Shown here: piece by piece, positions 50,058 to 59,713 of the stretch | Position numbering within the stretch: position 1 is the stretch's first letter | How the letters are laid out: the number at the start of each line of letters is the position of its first letter | Source: Rhizobium indicum | Lineage (GTDB): Bacteria > Pseudomonadota > Alphaproteobacteria > Rhizobiales > Rhizobiaceae | Direction: 5' to 3' | Assembly (NCBI RefSeq): GCF_005862305.2 | Contig: NZ_CP054021.1 | Location: forward strand, 4,009,501-4,073,500 | DNA length: 64,000 nucleotides | Translations under genes and position numbers: made by a program | The notes under the pieces: generated by a model | Seen by the model: the letters and a program-made list of their open reading frames with translations, nothing else | Database searches by the model: none | What the model was told of the DNA's origin: nothing

Positions 50058-50327
50058 TCAGTCGGGCATCGCCCAGGCTTTGTAGGTATCCGAAAGCTGA
50101 CCGGGCATGTTGCTGTTGGCGGCCGCTGCTTCGTTCTGCAGCTGTTCCGGCGACTTCCCGCCAGCCAGTTGCAGCTTGACCTGCTCGATGAAGCAGGACA
50201 GCGGCAGATCCGAGCCGCTCTTGGTCCGCAGTTTCTCGGCGATGCGCGTCAGAAACTCGGATGTGTCGATCGTGCGGGATGTTTCCTGGACATCCGTGGA
50301 CGCTGGCGAGCCACTTTGTATCGTCAT
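50058..50327 (-). CDS. Small hypothetical protein
   Basis: An 89-residue protein beginning MTIQSGSPASTDVQE, with a very good ribosome-binding site (GAGGAGGATT, 7 nt before ATG 50327). It is soluble and mostly helical after residue 25 (SEFLTRIAEKLRTKSGSDLPLSCFIEQVKLQLAGG). I do not recognise a family. It lies in its own transcript between hemF and the DUF1059 gene. Confidence 0.6.
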   Translation of the reverse strand: MTIQSGSPASTDVQETSRTIDTSEFLTRIAEKLRTKSGSDLPLSCFIEQVKLQLAGGKSPEQLQNEAAAANSNMPGQLSDTYKAWAMPD

Positions 50328-50430
50328 GACAATCCTCCTCCGATTGTTACGCACATACATATAAAGTTAGGACGCACTGAGTTTTCGTGAAGGTCTATCA
50401 CCTCGAATTTATCGATGAGATATCACAGTT

Positions 50431-51342
50431 TCATGGCCAGCGGACGACGGGGGGCAACGAAGAGAGAATGGATTCAACGTTGCCGCCGGTCTTCAGGCCG
50501 AAGATCGTGCCGCGATCATACAGCAGATTAAATTCGACGTAGCGGCCTCGGCGGATCAATTGTTCGTCGCGATCGGCCTCTGTCCACAATTTATTGAAGT
50601 TGGAGCGGACGATTTTTGGATAGACCATGGCGAAAGCCCGGCCGACATCACGTGTGAAAGCGAAATCGGCGTCCCAGCCGCCGGCTTCCTCGCTTGAATG
50701 CAGCCAGTCATAGAAGATGCCGCCGATGCCGCGGGCCTCGTTGCGGTGTTTCAGGAAGAAATATTCGTCGCACCAGGCCTTGTACGCATCGTAATCGGCG
50801 ACGGCATGATTGCGGCAGGCGATCTCCATGGCCTTGTGGAAGAGCTGGCTGTCTTCGTCCTCCTGAGTGCGGCGGCGCGACAGCACCGGCGTCAGGTCGG
50901 CGCCGCCGCCGAACCAGCGGCTGGTGGTGACGACCATGCGAGTGTTCATGTGCACGGCCGGAACGTTGGGGTTGACGGGATGGGCGATCAGCGAGATGCC
51001 CGAGGCCCAAAAACGCGGATCGTCCTTGGCGCCGGGTATCTGGGCGCGGAAATCCGGGGCGAATTCGCCGTAGACAGTGGAGGTATGGACGCCGACCTTT
51101 TCGAAGACGCGGCCTTCCATCATCGACATCCGGCCACCGCCGCCGGCGCCGTTTTCGCGTGACCAGTCCTTGGCGACGAAGCGGCCGGGCTCCTGGTCGG
51201 ACAGCGGTCCTTCCAACTCATCCTCGATGGCTTCGAAGGAGGCGCAGATCGTATCGCGCAATCCCTCGAACCAATTGCGGGCGGCAGCCTTCTTCTCTTC
51301 GATATCGTCAGGCAAGCCGATCGGCAGTTCCGGTCTTTCCAT
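50431..51342 (-). CDS. hemF: Oxygen-dependent coproporphyrinogen III oxidase
   Basis: A 303-residue HemF that converts coproporphyrinogen III to protoporphyrinogen IX with O2 in heme synthesis. Family blocks: [75 protein letters not shown] and [35 protein letters not shown]. Start [11 protein letters not shown] follows GGAGG. It is monocistronic. Confidence 0.96.
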   Translation of the reverse strand: MERPELPIGLPDDIEEKKAAARNWFEGLRDTICASFEAIEDELEGPLSDQEPGRFVAKDWSRENGAGGGGRMSMMEGRVFEKVGVHTSTVYGEFAPDFRAQIPGAKDDPRFWASGISLIAHPVNPNVPAVHMNTRMVVTTSRWFGGGADLTPVLSRRRTQEDEDSQLFHKAMEIACRNHAVADYDAYKAWCDEYFFLKHRNEARGIGGIFYDWLHSSEEAGGWDADFAFTRDVGRAFAMVYPKIVRSNFNKLWTEADRDEQLIRRGRYVEFNLLYDRGTIFGLKTGGNVESILSSLPPVVRWP

Positions 51343-51517
51343 TTACGCCTCCAACGGTCGACATCTCCTTTAGAGGCGACTCGCTCATTCTTGATTGCAC
51401 GCCATGATTAGCAGTTGATGCTGCATCCCGCCAAGCCGAGGCAAGCACCCGGCGCTTCCAAGATTCGACTCGCAAATCGAGAATTTCGATACTACCTTTT
51501 CCGAGGAGGTAGGTTTG

Positions 51518-51778
51518 ATGAAGAAAGTTCCAGGGCCTCCGTCCTTCGACGGCCTGAAGCGCAGGATAGCGAGACATCGGGCGGAAAATCCCCCGAGCAA
51601 GAAAGACCATTTCGTGCGTGAGACATATTGCCTCGGCCTCATGGACGCACGGGCCAAGGCGCGTGAATGGTTCGACGAATATCCGAAAGCCGCCTACTGG
51701 ACCGAGGTGGAAAGCTGGCGCCAGCTCGACGGCGATCAGATCGAATTCACCATGCGCCGCCTGCCTTCGGCCGATTGA
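51518..51778 (+). CDS. Small conserved hypothetical protein
   Basis: An 86-residue soluble protein, MKKVPGPPSFDGLKRRIARH, basic at the N-terminus, with an aromatic C-terminal part (AREWFDEYPKAAYWTEVESWRQLDGDQIEFTMRRLP). A near-perfect GAGGAGGT Shine-Dalgarno lies 7 nt before ATG 51518. I do not recognise a family. It ends 3 nt before the stop of the convergent Na/Pi gene. Confidence 0.7.
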   Translation: MKKVPGPPSFDGLKRRIARHRAENPPSKKDHFVRETYCLGLMDARAKAREWFDEYPKAAYWTEVESWRQLDGDQIEFTMRRLPSAD

Positions 51779-51781
51779 CCG

Positions 51782-53428
51782 TCACTTCGCAGTGGCGCGC
51801 ACGCGGCTTTCGATCAGCAGGCCGCTTTCATCCATGATCGGATGTGCCACGGAAACGATGTGGGCGTTGATGCGCTTCAGGTCGCGCAGCATGTCGAGAT
51901 GCAGCGAACTCGTCTGCAGGCTGTCGGCGCGTCCGTCACGCAGGCGTTCGAGGTGGCGCTCGGCAGACTGTTTCTCCATCCGGCGCACCTCGACCTTCAC
52001 CTCCATCATCTGGCGCGCCAGATTGAAATCGCGGGTGACGAAGATCGTCTGGGCGACGCGCAGATTGTCGATGGTCAGGTCGAACAGCTTGCGTAGTTCC
52101 TGATGACCATCCTCGGAAAATTTCAGGCCAAGGGAGATCTTCTTCGCCACCTGCTCCAGCAAGCCCTTCTCGATGATATCGCCCATATGTTCGAGGTTGA
52201 TCGCATAATCGATGACGACGATCGAGCGGCGAGCGTTCTCGTCGCTGAGACCCTCGCGGCCGAGCTTCGAGAGATAGACCTTCACCGCCTGCTGCAGCCG
52301 GTCGACGCGCTCTTCGAGGGCGGATATCTCGGCAAGCTTCGATGCGTCGTTACGCTCGAAGGCTTCGGACACCCGGATCAGCATGCGCTCGATCAGGTCG
52401 CCGACGCCGAGCACTTCGCGGGTGGCGCTGGCAAGGGCCACGACCGGCGTTGAAAGCTCCTGCGCATCCAGATATTTCGGGGCGCTGTCGGGCTCGGCCT
52501 GATCCGGCACCAGCCGGGCCATCAGGGCGGCGAGCGGCCGGGAGAATGGCCAGGCCAGCGCCGCCAGCAGAAGGTTGAAGGCAAGATGCGCATCGACCGG
52601 CAGCTTGGCAGGACCGAAGGGCAGCATTTGGATGAGTTCCGCGCCATATCCCGCCAGCGGCAGGGCGATGAGGCAGCCGAGCGTCCGGACGGCGAGATTG
52701 CCGAGGGTGACGCGCCGAGCCGAAGCCGGCCCGGACAATGTCGCGACGACAGGCGGTATTGCGCCGCCGAGATTGGCGCCGAGCACGAGCACAATGACAA
52801 GTTCGGCGGAGACCATGCCGGCCGAGGCGAGCGACAGGATGAGCACCACCACCGCAAGGCTCGACGAGGACGCGAAGGCAAGTGCTGCCGAGACGATCAT
52901 CGCCACGGGCAGGGCGCCGTCCAGCAGGCCGATGAAGGCGGCAAGGGCGGGAGAGGCGCGCATCGGTTCCGTCGCAAGGCCAAGGAGGTGCAGCGACAAC
53001 AGCATCAGCCCGATGCCGATCAGCGCTGTGCCGCCGCCCTGGCTGGCGCTGGAACGGCCGCGGCAAAGCACGATGCCGGCAAGGATCAGAAGCGGAGAGA
53101 GCCATTCGATGCCCGTTGCCACGATCCAGGCGGTGATCGCGGTGCCGACATTGGCGCCGAGCAGGACAATCTGCGCCATGCGCGGCTTGATCAGGTCACG
53201 CTCGACGAAGGAGGCCGTCATCAGCGCCGTTGCCGTGGAGCTCTGCAGCGCGATGGTTGCGACGAGGCCCGACAGGAAAGAACGAAGGCTGCCGCGCGTG
53301 CCGGTCGCCAGACCTGTTCTCAGGCGGGCGCCGAAGGCCCTGGACACGCCATCCTTCACCTGTGCGAGGCCGAACAGCAGCAGAGCCACGGCGCCGAACA
53401 GGTTGATCATGATGATTGTAGAGTCCAT
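51782..53428 (-). CDS. Na/Pi cotransporter family protein with PhoU-like C-terminus
   Basis: A 548-residue inner-membrane protein of the NptA/PF02690 family. The inverted repeat signatures are QSSTATALMTASF (residues about 60-73) and the partner ASSSSLAVVVLILSLASAG; LLGANVGTAITAW and LVLGANLGGAIPP are the paired GAN(V/L)G motifs. After about residue 330 comes a helical PhoU-like domain (VVALASATREVLGVGDLIERML...AINLEHMGDIIEKGLLEQV). It would carry phosphate with sodium, or act in regulation; substrate not tested. Monocistronic. Confidence 0.88.
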   Translation of the reverse strand: MDSTIIMINLFGAVALLLFGLAQVKDGVSRAFGARLRTGLATGTRGSLRSFLSGLVATIALQSSTATALMTASFVERDLIKPRMAQIVLLGANVGTAITAWIVATGIEWLSPLLILAGIVLCRGRSSASQGGGTALIGIGLMLLSLHLLGLATEPMRASPALAAFIGLLDGALPVAMIVSAALAFASSSSLAVVVLILSLASAGMVSAELVIVLVLGANLGGAIPPVVATLSGPASARRVTLGNLAVRTLGCLIALPLAGYGAELIQMLPFGPAKLPVDAHLAFNLLLAALAWPFSRPLAALMARLVPDQAEPDSAPKYLDAQELSTPVVALASATREVLGVGDLIERMLIRVSEAFERNDASKLAEISALEERVDRLQQAVKVYLSKLGREGLSDENARRSIVVIDYAINLEHMGDIIEKGLLEQVAKKISLGLKFSEDGHQELRKLFDLTIDNLRVAQTIFVTRDFNLARQMMEVKVEVRRMEKQSAERHLERLRDGRADSLQTSSLHLDMLRDLKRINAHIVSVAHPIMDESGLLIESRVRATAK

Positions 53429-53644
53429 TTTATTGTTTTTATTCTTCTTTCACAGAGCTGGAGAAGTGCTGTTTTTCTCACATGGCCATTCCAACTTGTT
53501 GGAATCATGGAAGCCAATGCGGAGTTTTTGATTGCCCGGCTAATAAATATACGCCGGTTTGACAGATAGACAACGCTATTTTGCGACATATTCTGGAGCG
53601 GATCGGCAATTCCGCCGGCTTTGCTCCGCCAGCGCCGGTGTCCG

Positions 53645-54106
53645 TCAGGCCCAGACGGTTTGGCGCATCGCCTCGCCGACGATCATCGCGGCCGAGACGG
53701 CGACGTTGATCGAGCGCTGGCCTTCGACCATCGGGATCAGCACGCGCGCATCGGCTGTTTCATGCACCTGATCCGGCACGCCGGCGCTTTCGCGACCGAA
53801 GAGCAGGACATCGTCCGGGCGGAAAGCAAGATCGGTGTAGCGCTCCGCAGCCTTTGTCGAGGCAAGGATCAGGCGGCGGCCGGTGCTCAGACGCCACGCC
53901 TCGAAGCGGTCCCAGTTGACATGGCGGGTGAGGGCGGCGGCGGCGATATAGTCCATGCCGGCCCGTTTCAGGTTGCGGTCGGAGATGTCGAAGCCAGCGG
54001 GTTCGATCAGATCGACCGCGAAGCCAAGGCAGGCGGCAAGACGCAGGATGGTGCCGGTATTGCCTGCTATATCCGGCTGATAGAGTGCCAGTCTGAGTGA
54101 AGTCAT
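53645..54106 (-). CDS. trmL: tRNA (cytidine/uridine-2'-O-)-methyltransferase
   Basis: A 153-residue SPOUT methyltransferase that 2'-O-methylates the wobble base of tRNA-Leu. It opens LRLALYQPDIAGNTGTILRLAACLGFAVDLIEPAGF; the AdoMet knot is LLFGRESAGVP...VLIPMVEGQRSINVAVSAAMIVGEAMRQ. The small size and these blocks fit TrmL rather than other SPOUT members. Monocistronic. Confidence 0.92.
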   Translation of the reverse strand: MTSLRLALYQPDIAGNTGTILRLAACLGFAVDLIEPAGFDISDRNLKRAGMDYIAAAALTRHVNWDRFEAWRLSTGRRLILASTKAAERYTDLAFRPDDVLLFGRESAGVPDQVHETADARVLIPMVEGQRSINVAVSAAMIVGEAMRQTVWA

Positions 54107-54492
54107 AATGCGCCGTTTTCCCGCTTTCGCCGCTCAAGGCCTAATGCAACTGTGATTTCGGCGCAACAGGGCGCGTTTTGACCCGAAGAGATGAAATTTT
54201 TGGCACAACAGGGCTGGAAAATTCCTCGTTTTCGCGTTATCGGTGCATATCTTCAATCGCCAGCAAGGAGCGCCAGAATGAATATTTTGCTGTATGTGCG
54301 CCTCCCGGCCACGATGCCAAGCAGTGCGATTTTCCGCCGATAGGGCGGGTTTCTTCCCTGAATTTCCTTTTTTGATCCATTGTGCGGCTGTCTCAGCCTC
54401 GCCCCTTGAACGTTCGGTTCCCATATGTGCTTGCATAGCGCTGGGATGGCGCGAAGCCGGGAGCCGGAACGCTGACGTTTCGGAGCAATTTC
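54107..54492. other. 386-bp intergenic region before the first ABC exporter
   Basis: This region holds the promoters of trmL (leftward) and the first ABC exporter (rightward). It is less GC-rich than the coding sequence. A 21-codon reading frame with a strong Shine-Dalgarno sits inside (54278-54343). A possible -35 TTGACC lies at about 54178, but I see no convincing -10. No hairpin terminator is seen. Confidence 0.5.
54278..54343 (+). CDS. Possible small ORF or leader peptide
   Basis: ATG 54278 follows AAGGAG at a 7-nt distance, an ideal ribosome-binding site. The frame encodes 21 residues (MNILLYVRLPATMP... ending FRR), hydrophobic at the start. It ends 149 nt before the ABC exporter ATG. 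It could be a leader peptide or a real microprotein; I know no homologue. Confidence 0.3.
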   Translation: MNILLYVRLPATMPSSAIFRR

Positions 54493-56349
54493 ATGTTTGG
54501 CTGGTTCGAACAGCGACTCAATCCCTTTCCAAGCGAGGACCCTGTCGCCCCGCCGAAAGGTCTCTTTGCCTTCTGCTGGCATTACAGCAAGCCGGCTGCA
54601 CCCTGGCTCGGCCTGATGGCCGTGCTGACCGCGCTGATCGCTATCGGCGAAGTGGCGCTCTTCCAGTTCCTCGGCGACATCGTCGACTGGCTGACCAATG
54701 CCGACCGCGCCACATTCCTGGAGAGAGAAGGCCACAAGCTTTTCTGGATGGCGGCACTGGTGCTGGTCGGCCTGCCTGTGGTAGCCGGGCTCGATTCGCT
54801 CATCATGCACCAGATGATGCTCGGCAATTATCCGATGATCGCACGCTGGCAGATGCACCGCTTCCTGCTGCGCCACAGCATGTCGTTCTTCGCCAACGAG
54901 TTTGCCGGGCGTGTCGCCACCAAGGTGATGCAGACCTCGCTTGCCGTACGCGAAACGGTGATGAAGATCCTCGACGTCTTCGTCTATGTTGTCACTTACT
55001 TCCTGACGATGATCATCGTGATTGCGGCGGCGGACTGGCGGCTGATGATCCCGATCCTCGTCTGGCTCGCGGTCTATATCAGCATCGTCGCCTATTTCGT
55101 GCCGCGGCTTCGCAAGATCGCGGCGGCGCAGGCGGATGCGCGTTCGATGATGACGGGCCGCGTGGTCGACAGCTATACGAATATCGCGACGGTCAAGCTG
55201 TTTTCGCATGCGGGCCGCGAGGAGGTCTATGCCAAGGAGGGCATGGACGAGTTCCTCCAGACCGTACACAAGCAGATGCGCAAGGTGACGCTCTTCCACA
55301 TCTTCGTCTACATGAACAACTGCGTTGCGCTCTTCGTCATCTCGGGCCTGTCGATCTGGTTCTGGCTGAACGGGGCCATCTCGGTCGGCGCCATCGCCAT
55401 CGCTATCGGTCTTGCCATGCGCGTCAACGGCATGTCGCAATGGATCATGTGGGAAGTCTCGGCGCTGTTCGAGAATATCGGCACGGTCTATGACGGCATG
55501 GAGATGATGAGCAAACAGCACGACATCGTCGACAAGCCGGGCGCACCCACCCTGACGGCGAAGAAGGGCGCGATCCACTACGACCGCATCCGCTTCCACT
55601 ACGGCAAGAGCAAGGGCATCATCGACAACCTGTCGCTCGACATCAAGGCAGGCGAGAAGGTCGGTCTGGTCGGCCGTTCCGGCGCCGGCAAGACGACGCT
55701 GATGAACCTGCTGCTGCGCTTTTACGATCTGGAGGCCGGCCGCATCACCATCGACGGGCAGGATATCGCCGGTGTCTCGCAGGAAAGCCTGCGTTCGCTG
55801 ATCGGCGTGGTGACGCAGGACACCTCGCTGTTGCATCGCTCGATCCGCGACAACATCGCCTATGGTCGTCCCGAAGCAACGGACGACGAGGTGATCGAGG
55901 CCGCCAAACGCGCCAATGCCTGGGAGTTCATCGAAGGCCTCGTCGACATGCAGGGGCGCGCGGGGCTCGACGCGCAGGTCGGCGAACGCGGCGTCAAACT
56001 GTCAGGCGGCCAGCGGCAGCGCGTCGCGATCGCCCGCGTCTTCCTGAAGGACGCGCCGATCCTGGTGCTCGACGAGGCGACCTCGGCGCTCGATTCGGAA
56101 GTCGAGGCGGCGATCCAGGAAAACCTCTTCGCCTTGATGGAGGGCAAGACGGTGATCGCCATCGCCCACCGGCTGTCGACGCTGACGGAGATGGACCGGC
56201 TGATCGTGCTCGACAAGGGCCGGATCATCGAGGCCGGCTCGCACGGCGAACTGATCGAAGCAGGCGGTATCTATGCCGACCTCTGGAACCGCCAGTCCGG
56301 CGGCTTCCTCTCCGATCACGCCGACGAAGCGGAAGAGGCTGCGGAATAA
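54493..56349 (+). CDS. ABC exporter half-transporter (fused TMD-NBD)
   Basis: A 618-residue ABC exporter subunit with six membrane helices (about residues 30-320) and an ATPase domain: Walker A GRSGAGKTT, signature LSGGQRQR, Walker B ILVLDEATSALDSE and switch AIAHRLST. Its close paralogue lies 500 nt downstream on the same strand, so the two may form a heterodimer. Both catalytic Glu are present, so both sites should hydrolyse ATP. The substrate is unknown; lipid or drug export is typical of the group. Start follows CGGAG. A terminator follows, so the two need not share a transcript. Confidence 0.9.
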   Translation: MFGWFEQRLNPFPSEDPVAPPKGLFAFCWHYSKPAAPWLGLMAVLTALIAIGEVALFQFLGDIVDWLTNADRATFLEREGHKLFWMAALVLVGLPVVAGLDSLIMHQMMLGNYPMIARWQMHRFLLRHSMSFFANEFAGRVATKVMQTSLAVRETVMKILDVFVYVVTYFLTMIIVIAAADWRLMIPILVWLAVYISIVAYFVPRLRKIAAAQADARSMMTGRVVDSYTNIATVKLFSHAGREEVYAKEGMDEFLQTVHKQMRKVTLFHIFVYMNNCVALFVISGLSIWFWLNGAISVGAIAIAIGLAMRVNGMSQWIMWEVSALFENIGTVYDGMEMMSKQHDIVDKPGAPTLTAKKGAIHYDRIRFHYGKSKGIIDNLSLDIKAGEKVGLVGRSGAGKTTLMNLLLRFYDLEAGRITIDGQDIAGVSQESLRSLIGVVTQDTSLLHRSIRDNIAYGRPEATDDEVIEAAKRANAWEFIEGLVDMQGRAGLDAQVGERGVKLSGGQRQRVAIARVFLKDAPILVLDEATSALDSEVEAAIQENLFALMEGKTVIAIAHRLSTLTEMDRLIVLDKGRIIEAGSHGELIEAGGIYADLWNRQSGGFLSDHADEAEEAAE

Positions 56350-56356
56350 GATGAAT

Positions 56357-56392
56357 GAGGCCCTCCCTGCGAAAGCGGAGAGGGCCTCTTTA
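56357..56392 (+). terminator. Terminator of the first ABC exporter gene
   Basis: GAGGCCCTC (56357-56365) pairs perfectly with GAGGGCCTC (56380-56388), followed by TTTAATT. Confidence 0.75.
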
Positions 56393-56460
56393 ATTCTTAG
56401 GATGGCTATAAGCTTGCCGGACGGTTGCTGAAGGCCTGACTGCGTTTGCCCCTTATCCGT

Positions 56461-56691
56461 TCAAAGACTGTCGGCCCAATCGATCACGCGGTGATGCTCG
56501 ACGACCACCATGGTGTTGGCGGCGGCGATCGTGCGCAGCGCGACCAGGCGGCGGTGCTCCTCCTGATCGATCCAGGTGGCAATGGCCTCGGCGACGATCT
56601 CGTCGCGCGGCAACCCCAGGGCGAATGCGAGGGCATCCAGCCTTTCTGCAAGCGGAAGCGGAATATGCACATCGAGCATTTTCGTTTCCAT
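56461..56691 (-). CDS. Ribbon-helix-helix (CopG-like) small protein
   Basis: A 76-residue protein: METKMLDVHIPLPLAERLDALAFALGLPRDEIVAEAIATWIDQEEHRR is a ribbon-helix-helix DNA-binding fold. GGAG lies 10 nt before ATG 56691. It resembles antitoxin-type CopG proteins, but no toxin gene is next to it: the only neighbours are the ABC exporter genes on the opposite strand. The tail (LRTIAAANTMVVVEHHRVIDWADSL) is short. It may regulate the exporter genes. Confidence 0.75.
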   Translation of the reverse strand: METKMLDVHIPLPLAERLDALAFALGLPRDEIVAEAIATWIDQEEHRRLVALRTIAAANTMVVVEHHRVIDWADSL

Positions 56692-56853
56692 GGAAGTGGT
56701 CTCCGGTAAAGCGCGATCGTAACGTGAGATTGTGACCGGTTCGGGGGCATTCAATGGGTATGCCGCCGATGTTACCATTAATTACCAAAATATAAGGTTT
56801 CGGTCGCTTTTCATTCCCTTTGCCGGTCCGGTTATTCCGCCTATATCGCTTCT

Positions 56854-58767
56854 ATGTTCTTAAGCCCCATCCTCCGCCGGTTCGAAACCTGGATCGATCC
56901 GTTCCGCCCACGCGCCAATCTCCAGCCGCCGCGCTCGACGCTCGGATTCATCTGGTTCTATATCGGCCAGGCGAGGATGCCGTTCATCGCCATGCTCGTT
57001 CTCGGCGGCGCGTCGGCGGCGATCGAGGCAGCGCTCTTCTGGTTTGTCGGGCGGCTCGTCGATATCCTCGGCAGCATCACGCCAGGGGCCGGCTGGAGCG
57101 GCCTTCTCGCTGCCCACGGCGGCGAGCTGTTCGGCATGCTCGCCCTCATCGGGCTCGTGCGCTTCGTCATCGCCTTCCTGATCGCGCTGGTCGACCAGCA
57201 GGTGATCACGCCGGGCTTCTACAATCTCGCACGCTGGCAATCCTATCTCCACGTCTCCAGGCAGTCATTGTCGTTCTTCCAGAGCGATTTTTCGGGACGC
57301 ATCGTCACCAAGGTCTGGTCGGCGGGGCAGGCCACCGGCGATCTTGTCACCTCGCTGATGGAAAGCGTCTGGTTCGTCGGCATCTATGCCGCAACGACGC
57401 TCGTGCTCGTCGCCCGGCTGGACTTTTCCCTTGCCGCCGTCGTGCTGTTCTGGCTTGGCGCCTTCAGCCTGCTGGCGCGCCACTTTGTCCCGCGGATCCG
57501 CCATCATTCCCGCGAAACGGCGGAAGCCGGATCGATGCTGAACGGCAGGATGGTCGATTCCTACAGCAACATGCAGACGCTGAAGCTGTTTGCACGCGAC
57601 GAGGAGACCGACCGCTACATGCGGCAAGGCTTCGATATCTATCAGGATACGGTGCTGCGCTTCACGCGGTTCATCACCGGCGTCAGGGCCTCGATGGCGC
57701 TGCTCTCCGGCCTGATGATCGTGACGATGGCGGGACTGAGCGTCGATCTCTGGCTGCGCGGCCTCATCAGCTCGGGTGCGGTGGCGTTTTCGCTGGCGCT
57801 GGTGCTCAGGCTGAATTTCCTGCTCGGACGGTTGATGACGCAATTCAACGGCATCATGCGCAACCTCGGCACCATCCAGAACGCTGCCGAGCTGATCTCC
57901 CAGCCTCTGGGGCTCGTCGATCGGGCTGATGCGAAGACCCTGATAATCCGGCAGCCCGGTGTCCGCTTCGACAATGTTTCCTTCCGCTACGGCAAGGGCC
58001 ATCAGCCGGTCGTCGAGAATTTCTCGCTGACCATCCGCCCGGGCGAAAAGGTCGGGATCGTCGGCCGTTCGGGCGCGGGGAAATCGACGCTGATGAACCT
58101 GCTGCTGCGCCTCTACGATATTCAGGACGGCCGTATTCTGATCGACGGCCAGGATATTGCAGCCGTGACGCAGGAATCTCTCAGGATGCAGATCGGCGTC
58201 GTCAGCCAGGACACCTCGCTGCTGCATCGTTCGGTGCGTGACAACATCCTGTTCGGACGGCCCGATGCCGGTGAGGAGGGGCTGGTCGAGGCGGCTAGGC
58301 GCGCCGAAGCCATCGACTTCATCGAACGCCTGCAGGATCAGCAGGGCCGCAGAGGTTTCGATGCGCATGTCGGCGAACGCGGCGTCAAACTGTCCGGCGG
58401 GCAGCGGCAGCGTATCGCCATTGCCCGCGTCATGCTGAAGGACGCGCCGATCCTCGTTCTCGACGAGGCGACATCAGCGCTCGATTCGGAGGTGGAAGAA
58501 GCCATCCAGTCCAATCTCCATCGGATCATGGAAGGCAAGACGGTGCTTGCGATCGCCCATCGGCTGTCGACGATCGCCGCGCTCGACCGGCTGATCGTCG
58601 TCGATCTCGGACGGATCATCGAGGAAGGCAGCCATGACGCACTGCTTCGCCACGGCGGGCTCTATGCCGAACTTTGGGCGCGCCAGTCCGGCGGCTTCCT
58701 TGCTACGGACGAGGATGCGGGCTCAAGGGTCGACGACGAATTCCGCCATGAGGCCAAAATGATTTGA
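56854..58767 (+). CDS. ABC exporter half-transporter, paralogue of the one at 54493
   Basis: A 637-residue ABC exporter subunit: membrane domain about 30-340 and ATPase domain with Walker A GRSGAGKST, signature LSGGQRQR, Walker B ILVLDEATSALDSE and switch AIAHRLST. It shares long blocks with the upstream exporter (TTGTLMNLLLR..., LVTQDTSLLHRSVRDNI-like VSQDTSLLHRSVRDNI), so the pair came from duplication. The start ATG 56854 lacks a clear ribosome-binding site. Its last 45 nt overlap the 3' end of the convergent EEP-family gene. Confidence 0.9.
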   Translation: MFLSPILRRFETWIDPFRPRANLQPPRSTLGFIWFYIGQARMPFIAMLVLGGASAAIEAALFWFVGRLVDILGSITPGAGWSGLLAAHGGELFGMLALIGLVRFVIAFLIALVDQQVITPGFYNLARWQSYLHVSRQSLSFFQSDFSGRIVTKVWSAGQATGDLVTSLMESVWFVGIYAATTLVLVARLDFSLAAVVLFWLGAFSLLARHFVPRIRHHSRETAEAGSMLNGRMVDSYSNMQTLKLFARDEETDRYMRQGFDIYQDTVLRFTRFITGVRASMALLSGLMIVTMAGLSVDLWLRGLISSGAVAFSLALVLRLNFLLGRLMTQFNGIMRNLGTIQNAAELISQPLGLVDRADAKTLIIRQPGVRFDNVSFRYGKGHQPVVENFSLTIRPGEKVGIVGRSGAGKSTLMNLLLRLYDIQDGRILIDGQDIAAVTQESLRMQIGVVSQDTSLLHRSVRDNILFGRPDAGEEGLVEAARRAEAIDFIERLQDQQGRRGFDAHVGERGVKLSGGQRQRIAIARVMLKDAPILVLDEATSALDSEVEEAIQSNLHRIMEGKTVLAIAHRLSTIAALDRLIVVDLGRIIEEGSHDALLRHGGLYAELWARQSGGFLATDEDAGSRVDDEFRHEAKMI

Positions 58768-59655
58768 TCCGAAGCCGTTCTCGATGCGGCGGACCGATTT
58801 CAGCCGTAGCGGCGCCCGGGTAAAGATATGATCGATAGGAATACCGATGGCGCCGGCGCGGATCGGCCATGTCGCGGGCTCCAGCGATGCCGTGCCCAAG
58901 CCTTGAGTGCGCATGAGATACTGCACGTCGGGCGCCAAAATCGACGTATTGAAATCACCGGCAAGGACGAGCGGTCCCGAAAGGGAAGGGATGATCTCTG
59001 CTAGATCCCAGATTTCGAGGCCGTGGAACTCGTCGTAATAAGGTTTTGTCAGGTGCGCGGCGAGGAAATTGACCTTCTGGCCATCGAAATCGATTGTCGA
59101 GATCGTCAGCCGGTTGCGCCAGAGCAGGCCGAGATTCCGGATGCGCGGTTCGATCAGCGGACGCTTCGACAGCACCAGCGTATCGCATTGCTCCATGCCG
59201 ACACCGCAGCCGATATAATAGGGATAGATCTTCAACAATCGCGGCAGTTCCGACAGCAGCGGTTCGGCCTCCAGGATGTTGACGACATCGGCGCCTGAGG
59301 CGATGACCATGTCGGCGATGTCAGGGCCGTTTGCGAAATTATCGTTCTCGATATTGAAGGACATCAGCCTGAACAGTGCGGGGCGGCTCTCCTCCACAGC
59401 CGGCTCGACAAATTCGCGCATCATCACGACACCGTGGATGGCAAGGGCCACCGATACTGCTAGGGTCAGCAGGCCATACCAGTGCCGCTTGACGAGAAGG
59501 GCAGCGACCGAGGCCACCGCGCCGGCTGCCGCCAGATGAACCTGGAAGCTGTAAAAGAAGGAGAGCAGATAGAAATCGGTGACGTATCGCAGGGAGACGA
59601 TGGCGAGAACAAGCGTCGTAAGAACGCTGAATACGCAAAAAATCGTGTCTCTCAT
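58723..59655 (-). CDS. Membrane-anchored endonuclease/exonuclease/phosphatase-family protein
   Basis: A 310-residue protein with three hydrophobic segments in the first 80 residues and an EEP (DNase I-like) domain after. Visible motifs: MSFNIENDN at the start of the domain with the metal-binding Asn and Glu, ILEAEP, LAGDFNT with the catalytic Asp, and IDHIF followed by SNHFGL with the active-site His. It could hydrolyse phospholipids or nucleic acid at the membrane. It ends inside the 3' end of the ABC exporter gene. Confidence 0.85.
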   Translation of the reverse strand: MRDTIFCVFSVLTTLVLAIVSLRYVTDFYLLSFFYSFQVHLAAAGAVASVAALLVKRHWYGLLTLAVSVALAIHGVVMMREFVEPAVEESRPALFRLMSFNIENDNFANGPDIADMVIASGADVVNILEAEPLLSELPRLLKIYPYYIGCGVGMEQCDTLVLSKRPLIEPRIRNLGLLWRNRLTISTIDFDGQKVNFLAAHLTKPYYDEFHGLEIWDLAEIIPSLSGPLVLAGDFNTSILAPDVQYLMRTQGLGTASLEPATWPIRAGAIGIPIDHIFTRAPLRLKSVRRIENGFGSNHFGLMAEFVVDP

Positions 59656-59713
59656 CCGCTCCGGTCCGGCTCACTGGCATGGCTCGGACTGCGCCTATCA
59701 CGAGGGCCTTTTT

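Noticed and set aside
56461..56691. Toxin-antitoxin module around the ribbon-helix-helix protein
   Set aside because: No toxin-sized gene lies next to it; the neighbours are full ABC exporters.
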